Source: Gemmatimonadales bacterium UBA4456
GTDB lineage: Bacteria; Gemmatimonadota; Gemmatimonadetes; Longimicrobiales; Gaopeijiaceae
NCBI GenBank assembly: GCA_002390225.1
Contig: DGOW01000050.1
Coordinates: 114,658 to 131,356, forward strand
Length of the DNA stretch: 16,699 bases
Direction: 5' to 3'
Position 1 is the first letter of the stretch; each line of letters starts with the position of its first letter. Shown piece by piece: positions 1 through 5,573 of the stretch. The notes under the pieces are model-generated. The model was not told the origin of the DNA. It worked only from the letters and a program-made list of their open reading frames with translations, and made no database searches. The position numbers and the translations under genes are program-made.

Positions 1-293
1 AGGGGCGCAAAGAAGGGGAAGCCCTGGATGTGATCCCAGTGGAAATGAGTCAGGAAGATGTGGACGGCATTGGGGCCTCGCTCCACGAGATCCGTACCGA
101 ACGGCCGAATTCCTGAGCCAGCATCAAAGACGATCCGAAGGTCGGCCCCGCACACCTCAAGGCAGGTGGTGTTGCCTCCATACTCCACGGTCTTTGGGCC
201 GGGGGATGGAATCGAACCGCGCGTGCCCCAGCAGCGAACCGTGATCCCTTCGGTCGTTGAACGGGCCTGCGACGGGCTAGGGGCGAAGTCCAA
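1..293 (-). CDS. MBL-fold metallo-hydrolase, PhnP-like (5' part; runs off the window start)
   Basis: The first 97 residues of a metallo-beta-lactamase-fold hydrolase, read on the minus strand. The N-terminal signature CWGTRGSIPSPGP (residues 21-33), then YGGNTTCLEV, FDAGSG and the zinc-binding HFHWDH (residues 83-88; ligands H83, H85, D87, H88) match the PhnP/RNase Z-like branch of the superfamily, where these residues bind two metals for phosphodiester or related hydrolysis. Residues before about 18 look non-conserved. I chose the TTG at 293 because a good Shine-Dalgarno (GGAGAG) lies 8 nt upstream and family members start shortly before the WGTRGS motif; however, the frame stays open to an ATG at 518, so a longer protein is possible. 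The C-terminal part lies outside the window, so the substrate cannot be judged. Confidence 0.85.
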   Translation of the reverse strand, partial: MDFAPSPSQARSTTEGITVRCWGTRGSIPSPGPKTVEYGGNTTCLEVCGADLRIVFDAGSGIRPFGTDLVERGPNAVHIFLTHFHWDHIQGFPFFAP

Positions 294-765
294 GGAGCCT
301 GCTCTCCGTAAGAGACGATCGGCGCCGACGTGCTGGCACGTGAAGAAGTTGATCAATGTAAAGGTTGACGCATCGCGGTCGCGAGCACTTTCGCGACCTG
401 GCAAAGCGCCGGGTGGCGAGGACTCTCGCAACGGCAGGGTGCATCGGATCACTTTTTCAGCTTCGGTGGTCTGCGATGACGCCCTTCCCGTGCATGACGG
501 ACTCAAGCCCAGGCCCATCCGCCCCCTAGGGTACCCCGGTCACTCTGATGCGAGAGCAAATCAGTTTGCGTCTTCGGTTCTGCGCTCCTGGAGACACACG
601 TGCCCAACTTCGGATAGGCTCTGACTCGGGTGCTCTCCGCCGGCGATGCTTCGCGCGCCGGGACGGACGGAGCCGATGTAGGTGCCTCGATCGTCACCCG
701 CACGAATTCCGGTCCGTCGGGTATCGTTTACATCGTCAATCTCCTACCGCTCAACACCGATCATC
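294..765. other. Intergenic region without a recognisable gene
   Basis: About 470 bases between the leftward MBL-fold gene and the rightward paa-type cluster. The minus frame of the MBL gene continues open to an ATG at 518, but the translation (low complexity, rich in Ser, Arg and Pro) matches no domain I know. The plus-strand frames translate to Arg/Ser-rich shadows. The region should contain the divergent promoters of both transcription units, but I see no clear sigma-70 pair. I found no tRNA, repeat array or obvious riboswitch. Confidence 0.5.
302..307 (-). promoter_or_regulatory. Ribosome binding site supporting the TTG start of the MBL-fold gene
   Basis: GGAGAG on the minus strand, 8 nt before the TTG at 293. 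It is the main reason to prefer this start over the distal in-frame ATG at 518. Confidence 0.45.
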
Positions 766-1065
766 ATGGCCGTGACCGAGAAGGACATCCGTACCGCCCT
801 CAAGGGCGTCAAAGACCCCGAGCTGGGGCTCGATCTCATCGTGCTCGGGCTCATCTATGACATCGAAGTCGAGGGCGATCATGTCGACGCGATCATGTCG
901 CTGACCTCACCGATGTGTCCCGTTGCCGGTCAGATCGTCGAGGACGTGAAGACCGCGATCGAAGGGGTAGAGGGCGTCGAGTCAGCCGAGGTGGAGCTGA
1001 CCTTCGATCCGCCCTGGACACCCGAGCGGATCAGCCCTCTGATTCGTGCGTCCCTGGGGCTTTGA
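766..1065 (+). CDS. MIP18-family (DUF59) metal-sulfur cluster assembly factor, SufT-like
   Basis: A 99-residue single-domain MIP18 protein. Hallmarks are KDPELGLDLIVLGLIYDI (residues 16-33), the conserved SLTSPMCP with Cys51, and the C-terminal DPPWTPERIS (residues 81-90). Members of this family (SufT, PaaD N-domain, eukaryotic MIP18/CIA2) help insert iron-sulfur or other metal centres into target proteins. ATG 766 is the start because the domain begins directly after it and upstream in-frame residues are not conserved; there is no clear Shine-Dalgarno. It lies 106 bp before paaA on the same strand, and a second MIP18 gene follows paaA. It could serve this oxygenase or be a general Suf factor that happens to be next door; the sequence alone does not decide. 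Confidence 0.85.
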   Translation: MAVTEKDIRTALKGVKDPELGLDLIVLGLIYDIEVEGDHVDAIMSLTSPMCPVAGQIVEDVKTAIEGVEGVESAEVELTFDPPWTPERISPLIRASLGL

Positions 1066-1123
1066 GTCTGATTTTGAATTACTCGGGCACCTTGAAGACG
1101 CACCGGGGTTTGATAAACTCCTT

Positions 1124-1153
1124 ACACTCTTTCGTCGACCGTGGCGAAAGTGT
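1124..1153 (+). promoter_or_regulatory. Inverted repeat in the paaA leader (possible operator or mRNA hairpin)
   Basis: CTTTCG (1129-1134) and CGAAAG (1145-1150) form a 6-bp stem around a 10-nt loop; an outer ACA/TGT pair (1124-1126 and 1151-1153) extends it with a two-base bulge. It sits 9 bases before the paaA Shine-Dalgarno (AGAGAGGA, about 1162-1169), in a locally AT-richer spacer. It could be a repressor site or a leader hairpin; there is no T tract for termination. Confidence 0.3.
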
Positions 1154-1171
1154 CATAAACAAGAGAGGACG

Positions 1172-2113
1172 ATGAGCCAGTTCACCGACGAAGAACTGAT
1201 GCGGAAGGTCCAGGAGGGCTACATGGTTGAGGGCCCCGAGGACATGACCGAGGGGTACCGCAAGGCTCTCCGGGTCCAGCTGACGGTTCAAGCCGACACC
1301 GAGCTCATGAGCGCGCCGTCTTACTGGATGGCCGCTCGATATGCGCCGTCAACGAATACGCAGGTCAGTGCACATGCGATCATCCAGGACGAGCTTGCGC
1401 ACGCGAACATCGCGTACCGCCTGCTCGAGGATATCGGCGAGTCGAAGGAGCACCTCGTATACGGACGTCAGCCGCACGAGTTCAAGCATCCCTATGGCTT
1501 CGATCAGCCCCTCGACAACTGGGCTGAGCTCGTCGTGGCTACCGGCTTCTTCGACCGGGCGGGCATTACGCTGCTCACCGACGTGCATGAGAACACCTCA
1601 TACGCCCCGCTCAAGCGTGCTCTCGTGAAGATCGGGATGGAGGAGACGTTTCACCTGCGCCATGGCGAGGTGTGGATGCGGCGTCTCTCCAAAGCAGGTG
1701 GGGAAGCTCGCGAGCTCGTGCAGCGTGCCGTCGACTGGATGTTCCCCATGACGATCGAGTGGTTCGGGCTTCCGGACGCCATGAAGCGTCACTCGGGGCA
1801 GCTCGACTTCAAGCTCAAAGGGCTGACTAACGATCAGCTGCGTCAGGTGTGGATGGCATCGACTGTGCCGCTGTGCGAGGAACTGGGGCTGAATGCTCCG
1901 GCGCACTGGGATAACGTGAAGGGCGAGTACGTACTCGACTACCCGTTCCCCTGCCAGTACGACGCGGTCGACAAGCACTGGGCGTTCGACGAAGGTGAGA
2001 TCTCATGGGATTCGGTATTCGAGCGCTGGAAGGGCCGTGGCCCCATGAACGAGATCTACGTCGAGTCCGTGCAGCGTTCGCGCATGGACGTCGAGCGTTG
2101 GCTGGCGGCCTGA
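1172..2113 (+). CDS. paaA: PaaA-like catalytic subunit of a phenylacetyl-CoA epoxidase-type diiron oxygenase
   Basis: A 313-residue ferritin-like four-helix-bundle protein, close to the roughly 310 residues of E. coli PaaA. The diiron ligand pattern is visible: Glu44 (in ADTELM), Glu74/His77 (QDELAHAN), Asp128 (FFDRAGI) and Glu158/His161 (MEETFHLRHGE). The C-terminal half has the PaaA-type LKGLTNDQLRQ and TVPLCEELGL blocks. PaaA with PaaC forms the core of the enzyme that makes the ring 1,2-epoxide of phenylacetyl-CoA. ATG 1172 has a strong Shine-Dalgarno (AGAGAGGA); the frame upstream of it is not conserved. The next gene starts one base after the stop, so the two are probably translated together. 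The sequence is clearly divergent from the enterobacterial enzyme, so the substrate may be another acyl-CoA. Confidence 0.88.
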   Translation: MSQFTDEELMRKVQEGYMVEGPEDMTEGYRKALRVQLTVQADTELMSAPSYWMAARYAPSTNTQVSAHAIIQDELAHANIAYRLLEDIGESKEHLVYGRQPHEFKHPYGFDQPLDNWAELVVATGFFDRAGITLLTDVHENTSYAPLKRALVKIGMEETFHLRHGEVWMRRLSKAGGEARELVQRAVDWMFPMTIEWFGLPDAMKRHSGQLDFKLKGLTNDQLRQVWMASTVPLCEELGLNAPAHWDNVKGEYVLDYPFPCQYDAVDKHWAFDEGEISWDSVFERWKGRGPMNEIYVESVQRSRMDVERWLAA

Positions 2114-2114
2114 T

Positions 2115-2546
2115 ATGACCACGCTTTCGCTTCCGGTCGTTGAGCGTCGGCGTCACGCCGGTCTGCCCCCGGCCGTGACGTCGCACATGAGTGGTGGCCG
2201 GGACCAATGGTCGCCTCCGCTCAAGGAAGCACCGGTCGATACGGTCCAGGGGACGTGGGACCTGCTCCAGGAAGTACTGGATCCGGAGATTCCCATCAGC
2301 CTGCCCGAGCTGGGGCTGATCTATGGCGTGGAGTTTGACGACGGCGTCGCCCGGATCGAACTGACCTTCACGGCGACCGCCTGCCCGTGCATGGAGTTCA
2401 TTCGAGAGGACATCACGGATCGACTCGAGTCCGAGCACTGGATCGACTCGGTTGAACTGACCGAGGTGTGGAGTCCTCCGTGGACGAGTGATCGGATCAC
2501 GCCTGAAGGACGGGCCAAGCTCAAGAAGCTCGGTGTGAGCGCCTAA
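2115..2546 (+). CDS. paaD: PaaD-like MIP18 domain protein (N-terminal half of PaaD, without its zinc ribbon)
   Basis: A 143-residue protein. Residues 1-45 are non-conserved and Pro/Arg-rich; residues 46-140 are a MIP18 (DUF59) domain of the PaaD type: VLDPEIPISLPELGLIYGV (54-72), TATACPCMEF with Cys90 and Cys92, and SPPWTSDRITPEGRAKL (120-136), which parallels the SPAWTTDWIT-type segment of canonical PaaD. PaaD is thought to mature the metal centres of the PaaABCE enzyme. Canonical PaaD continues into a four-Cys zinc ribbon; here the chain stops about 7 residues after the MIP18 domain, and the ribbon is encoded separately at 3578-3820. The ATG follows the paaA stop by one base. Met25 is an alternative start that would shorten the unconserved N-terminus. 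Confidence 0.85.
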   Translation: MTTLSLPVVERRRHAGLPPAVTSHMSGGRDQWSPPLKEAPVDTVQGTWDLLQEVLDPEIPISLPELGLIYGVEFDDGVARIELTFTATACPCMEFIREDITDRLESEHWIDSVELTEVWSPPWTSDRITPEGRAKLKKLGVSA

Positions 2547-2565
2547 TGGAAAGCCCAGGGGATCA

Positions 2566-2793
2566 ATGAACGAGTTCGTGTACGATGTTTTCACCCGCAA
2601 AGAGCGCGGTGACCGTCTTCAGCATGTGGGCTACGTCGACGCGTTCGACGACGAGACGGCCAAGATCTATGCGTGGACCACCTACAGCGAAGAGAGGTGG
2701 TTCGAGATGTGTGTGGTAAAGCGGACGAACGTCCTTCCTGTGAACCGCGTCGACGGTCTGTTTGTCGAGGCACAGAAGGCCGCTCATGTCTGA
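2566..2793 (+). CDS. paaB: PaaB-like structural subunit of the epoxidase
   Basis: A 75-residue protein, shorter than the roughly 95 residues of E. coli PaaB because the C-terminal tail is missing. The core matches: VYDVFTRKERG (residues 5-15), LQHVGYVDAFDDETAKIYA (18-36), then YSEERWFEMCVVKR (40-53). PaaB is a small non-catalytic subunit that links PaaAC units in the larger complex. It has a clear Shine-Dalgarno (AGGGGA, ending 5 bases before the ATG) and its last codons overlap the start of paaC, which suggests translational coupling. Confidence 0.82.
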   Translation: MNEFVYDVFTRKERGDRLQHVGYVDAFDDETAKIYAWTTYSEERWFEMCVVKRTNVLPVNRVDGLFVEAQKAAHV

Positions 2794-3574
2794 GCCTCTG
2801 AACATCTCGACGCTCGAAGGCGCGCGCCGCGACGCGTTGATCCGGTTGATCATCACGCTGGCTGACTCGAAGCGCATCCTGGGTATCCGCTACTCGGACT
2901 GGACCCTGGGCGCGCCCTCTATCGAAACGGGCGTCTCGACCTCCTCGATGACGCAGGACGAGTGGGGGCACGCACGCCTCCTCTATGCGATGCTCAAGAA
3001 GCTCGGGATCGATCCCGCGCCCGTGGAGCATGATCGACCGGGTGAGGAGTTCGCCTCGATCGCGGCGCTCGATCACGAGCAGCCAGATTGGGCCGGCCTG
3101 GTGGTGCTGATGACGCTCGCCGACGGCGCTGTGTCTACGGTACTCCGGTCGTTCGCCACCGGAACGTTCGATCTAGCTCAGAACCGCGTTCCAAAAATGC
3201 TGGCGGAAGAGGAGTTTCACGCGAGTCTGGGTTCTGCATGGTACCGGCGCCTGGCCGCAACCGGCGGCGAAGCACGTCAGCTCCTCACTTCCTCGACCGA
3301 GGCGATGCTTCCCGGACTGCTCGCTTGGGTCGGAGCCGACGATGATGCGGCACGACTCATGGTGGACGCTGGGGTGATTGGACCTGCCAGCGAGCGTCTG
3401 ACTGCGTTCCGTGATCTTGTGCGGGACTTTGTGGCGCTGGTCGGGGTCGACATCGACTCGGTGGAGGCGTCGGCCGACTGGGACGAGGCGCGCGGCCGGA
3501 CCCCGGGTCGTCCCGACGAAGAAGCCTGCCAGCGGGCGCGCGGTGATCTCAATCGCGCTCTGCTGGTCGAGTAA
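2786..3574 (+). CDS. paaC: PaaC-like subunit of the epoxidase, keeping most diiron ligands
   Basis: A 262-residue ferritin-like protein related to PaaC (E. coli about 250). In the enterobacterial protein, PaaC is the structural partner of PaaA and has lost the metal ligands. Here the motifs are QDEWGHAR (Glu59, His62), LADGAVS (Asp113) and AEEEFHASLG (Glu142, His145), the same positions as in PaaA of this cluster. Only the first-helix Glu appears replaced: ADTELM in PaaA aligns with ADSKRIL here (Lys29). The start ATG overlaps the paaB stop by 8 bases, with AGAAGG upstream; the in-frame ATG at 2762 lies inside paaB and is unlikely. The C-terminal 30 residues are charged and Arg-rich. Whether it binds metal is inference from the motifs. 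Confidence 0.85.
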   Translation: MSEPLNISTLEGARRDALIRLIITLADSKRILGIRYSDWTLGAPSIETGVSTSSMTQDEWGHARLLYAMLKKLGIDPAPVEHDRPGEEFASIAALDHEQPDWAGLVVLMTLADGAVSTVLRSFATGTFDLAQNRVPKMLAEEEFHASLGSAWYRRLAATGGEARQLLTSSTEAMLPGLLAWVGADDDAARLMVDAGVIGPASERLTAFRDLVRDFVALVGVDIDSVEASADWDEARGRTPGRPDEEACQRARGDLNRALLVE

Positions 3575-3577
3575 GCT

Positions 3578-3820
3578 ATGGCAATCCGACCCCCGTTCAG
3601 GGGCAAGCTGGGTGCCGAGGTCCGGACATCATCGTACAGCGCCGAGGAGCGCCGTGATGAAGCTCCGGATGTGCTGCCGAGCACGCCGCCTTGTCCGTTC
3701 TGTGATCAGAACGAGACCGAGATCATGAACTCGTTTGGGTCACATGCCTCCGTCAGCACCTACTGGTGCCAACGGTGTCGCAGCCCGTTCGAGATGATGA
3801 AGTGGAGGGGCGGGGCCTGA
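3578..3820 (+). CDS. PaaD-type zinc ribbon encoded as a separate small protein
   Basis: An 80-residue protein whose last 42 residues are the C-terminal zinc ribbon of PaaD: CPFC (Cys39, Cys42), NSFGSHASVSTYWCQRC (Cys64, Cys67) and SPFEMMKW, which parallels the CPxC...FGSTxCKxxYxCxxCxEPFDYFK region at the end of canonical PaaD. Residues 1-38 are unconserved and probably flexible. It starts 3 bases after the paaC stop, last in the cluster. With the MIP18 protein at 2115-2546 it would reconstitute PaaD as two polypeptides. No strong Shine-Dalgarno; coupling to paaC is likely. Other small zinc-ribbon proteins look similar, but the context makes PaaD origin the best reading. Confidence 0.8.
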   Translation: MAIRPPFRGKLGAEVRTSSYSAEERRDEAPDVLPSTPPCPFCDQNETEIMNSFGSHASVSTYWCQRCRSPFEMMKWRGGA

Positions 3821-3864
3821 TACCCGAGTACCGGGTCGGACCCCATGATCTCAGGCGTCAGGCC
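3814..3864. terminator. Inverted repeat at two converging stop codons (possible bidirectional terminator)
   Basis: GGCCTGA (3814-3820, ending in the stop of the zinc-ribbon gene) pairs with TCAGGCC (3858-3864, containing the stop of the opposite gene). Inside lies a smaller ACCCG/CGGGT hairpin (about 3822-3836). No T tract, so the terminator role is weakly supported. Confidence 0.3.
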
Positions 3865-4421
3865 TCGATCAACTCTACATCCTCGAGGAAGTCCTTCAGT
3901 GGGTTCGCAACCGCGACAGCCCGCTCCCGGATGGCGGCCGACGTCGTCTCGCGCACGATTCCGCCGAGAATGTGCCGCGAGACCGCCTCACCGAGCTTGC
4001 CGTCGGACTGCGCTGCTGCCTGGTGGTACTCGGCGTACCGCGCGCTTACGCGCTGCTCGAAGAGGGGCAGCTGCGACTTCGGAGTGCCGTTGTCTACCAT
4101 GTCCTCGAACACCGCGCTGTGCAGCGCGTCGAGACCTTGGCGGATGCGCCCGTCAGGCGTCCGGCCCAGGAACGCGAGCTGCACGCCTCGGGTGTGCGCC
4201 CACATGAAGAAGATCAGTGCTTCTTCTGCTGTGCGTGAGTCGGCACCCTGGTCGTCATACAGAGTAGCAACGTCCGTGAGGGGAGTCTCGACGTCTTCGA
4301 GAGAAATGAAGTCGGAGAAACTCTCCCAGACGAGTAAGGCGAGGTTATCGCCAAGCTCCTGGGGCGTCATGGTCAGAGGGGCGCGAAACTCGCGGACCTC
4401 GTCGGTGATTGTTGTGTCCAC
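3858..4421 (-). CDS. Conserved-looking soluble protein of unknown function
   Basis: A 187-residue, mostly alpha-helical and acidic protein; I do not recognise a domain. There is no signal peptide or membrane segment. Visible blocks are LALLVWESFSDFISLEDV (28-45), an IFFMWAHTRGVQLAF stretch (about 70-84) that could be a buried helix, and a basic-acidic C-terminus ending in NPLKDFLEDVELIEA. Codon use is like its neighbours. The GTG at 4421 is preceded by GAAGGA at a 9-base spacing. It converges on the paa-type cluster and diverges from the lipoprotein gene at 4482 across 60 bp. Function unknown. Confidence 0.7.
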   Translation of the reverse strand: MDTTITDEVREFRAPLTMTPQELGDNLALLVWESFSDFISLEDVETPLTDVATLYDDQGADSRTAEEALIFFMWAHTRGVQLAFLGRTPDGRIRQGLDALHSAVFEDMVDNGTPKSQLPLFEQRVSARYAEYHQAAAQSDGKLGEAVSRHILGGIVRETTSAAIRERAVAVANPLKDFLEDVELIEA

Positions 4422-4438
4422 CGTGATTCATCCTTCGT

Positions 4439-4448
4439 AACATATGTT
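4439..4448. promoter_or_regulatory. Ten-base palindrome in a divergent intergenic region
   Basis: AACATATGTT is a perfect palindrome and one of the few AT-rich stretches in the window. It lies in the 60-bp gap between divergent starts at 4421 (minus) and 4482 (plus), so it could be an operator or part of a -10 element for either gene. Chance occurrence is possible. Confidence 0.25.
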
Positions 4449-4481
4449 TGCCTAACTCCAATTCGGACTTCGGAACGCACA

Positions 4482-5228
4482 GTGTCAAGGTTGAAGCTTC
4501 AGGCCGCCCTCCCCGTCCTTGCGACGGTCGCTCCCGCATGGCGCACACGATCGCCGAGAACCCTTGCCAGAGTTGGAATCCTGGGGGCGATCGCGTTCGC
4601 CTCAGCGTGTGCTAGCTCTGCTCCGGCTCTGCCGACCCCACGACCAATCATCATCCATTCGGGCGCCCGCATTCGGGCAGACCATGAGGAGATGCAGGAG
4701 GTCAACGAGTGGGTCACACGCGAGCAGGCAAACATCGTCAACGATCCATCCTTCTGGGTTGTTTCAAACAACAGTCTCGACGACAACTTCCCTTGGGAAG
4801 GAATGCGTGTCGTAGCCGACAGCGTGATCTTGAATCAGCCGCTCGGGGGCAGGGACGCGCAGCTCGTCTACCAGCTCTATGGACACCTGCACCTCATGGT
4901 GGAGATGGGGCGCCAGGAGGAGTGGCTACCGGAAGCTCCGGAGGCGACGGGTTACGGACTTGAGCGGGCGATCGTTGAACGCGTAGCGGATGCGTGGATT
5001 CTTGGCCGCACGGTCTTCGACACGCAGCCATTCACGCCGATGGACGAAATGGCGTATGCCAAGCACTTCGGCTTCATCGACGCCTTCATCTTCACCGCGC
5101 GACCGGGTGAATTCGGCACAGACCGTGCGGAGTGGGCGCGCGCGAATCCGGGACGCACAGACGAATACCGGGAGTGGTTCCTCGAGACGTTCAACCAGGA
5201 GCCGCCGGGCGTCCGGGCGAACGAGTAG
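4482..5228 (+). CDS. Probable exported lipoprotein of unknown function
   Basis: A 248-residue protein. A long basic N-region (residues 1-30) is followed by a hydrophobic segment (VGILGAIAFASA, 31-42) and a Cys43 in a lipobox-like FASAC, suggesting lipoprotein processing; the -3 residue is not the usual Leu, so a plain secreted or anchored protein is also possible. The mature part has LYGHLHLMVEMG, a LERAIVERVADAWILGRTVF block and several aromatic-rich segments near the C-terminus (KHFGFIDAFIFTARPGEFG). No HExxH or other catalytic motif is seen. Starts in frame are GTG 4482 or TTG 4491; there is no later ATG or GTG before the hydrophobic segment. Its 3' end stops 9 bp from a converging gene. 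I do not recognise the family. Confidence 0.7.
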   Translation: MSRLKLQAALPVLATVAPAWRTRSPRTLARVGILGAIAFASACASSAPALPTPRPIIIHSGARIRADHEEMQEVNEWVTREQANIVNDPSFWVVSNNSLDDNFPWEGMRVVADSVILNQPLGGRDAQLVYQLYGHLHLMVEMGRQEEWLPEAPEATGYGLERAIVERVADAWILGRTVFDTQPFTPMDEMAYAKHFGFIDAFIFTARPGEFGTDRAEWARANPGRTDEYREWFLETFNQEPPGVRANE

Positions 5229-5237
5229 CCGGTCAGG

Positions 5238-5555
5238 TCAGACCGGAACGACCTCCCACTGAAGGTCGATCGGTCCGGTCTCGTCGAGTTCTTCGACCTG
5301 AAGGTCGACGCGGCCCGTGCGCGCGAAGCGGTCATTGCTCGGTTTTCCACCGAAGAGCGCGAAGGCGAGGACCCGGAAACGGCACTCGACACCCGCCGGC
5401 GAGGTAGCGCGCAGTACGGAGCCTTTCAGGGATTTCACCGGAGGGGCTTCGCCCGACTGGAGTCGAAGGCGTAGAATACGGCCCGTGTGAGGCGAATCCA
5501 TTGCATCGAGGACACGATACGAGATGCCACCGCGGGTACTGGTCTCAACTGACAT
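5238..5555 (-). CDS. Small protein of unknown function, divergent from the PLP decarboxylase
   Basis: A 105-residue protein with a regular pattern of alternating hydrophobic and polar residues that suggests a small beta-rich fold: ISYRVLDAMDSPHTGRILR (11-29), VKSLKGSVLRATSPAG (40-55), CRFRVLAFALFGGKPS (58-73), ARTGRVDLQVEELDETG (78-94). No signal peptide. The G-K and FALFGGKPS motifs are not a P-loop. The gene is kept as real because its boundaries fit tightly between the lipoprotein stop (9 bp away) and the decarboxylase start (18 bp away) and because its protein looks ordered. I do not recognise the family. Confidence 0.6.
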   Translation of the reverse strand: MSVETSTRGGISYRVLDAMDSPHTGRILRLRLQSGEAPPVKSLKGSVLRATSPAGVECRFRVLAFALFGGKPSNDRFARTGRVDLQVEELDETGPIDLQWEVVPV

Positions 5556-5573
5556 GGCAGGAAGATTACCCGC

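Noticed and set aside
201..220. tRNA T-arm-like text (GGGATGGAATCGAACC-type) on the plus strand
   Set aside because: It lies inside the SIPSPGP codons of the MBL-fold gene on the minus strand and no acceptor or anticodon stem surrounds it.
58..624. 188-residue plus-strand reading frame
   Set aside because: Arg/Ser/Pro-rich shadow that crosses the MBL-fold gene on the opposite strand and matches no family.
503..703. 66-residue minus-strand reading frame in the intergenic region
   Set aside because: No ribosome site, no recognisable motif, Ser/Pro/Arg-rich; indistinguishable from chance.
1092..1116. Promoter pair TTGAAG / TGATAA before paaA
   Set aside because: Spacing is only 13 bases, too short for a sigma-70 promoter, and no better -10 is in place.
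1827..2600. 257-residue minus-strand reading frame opposite paaA and paaD
   Set aside because: Low-complexity Arg-rich translation; the plus strand has three clearly conserved genes.
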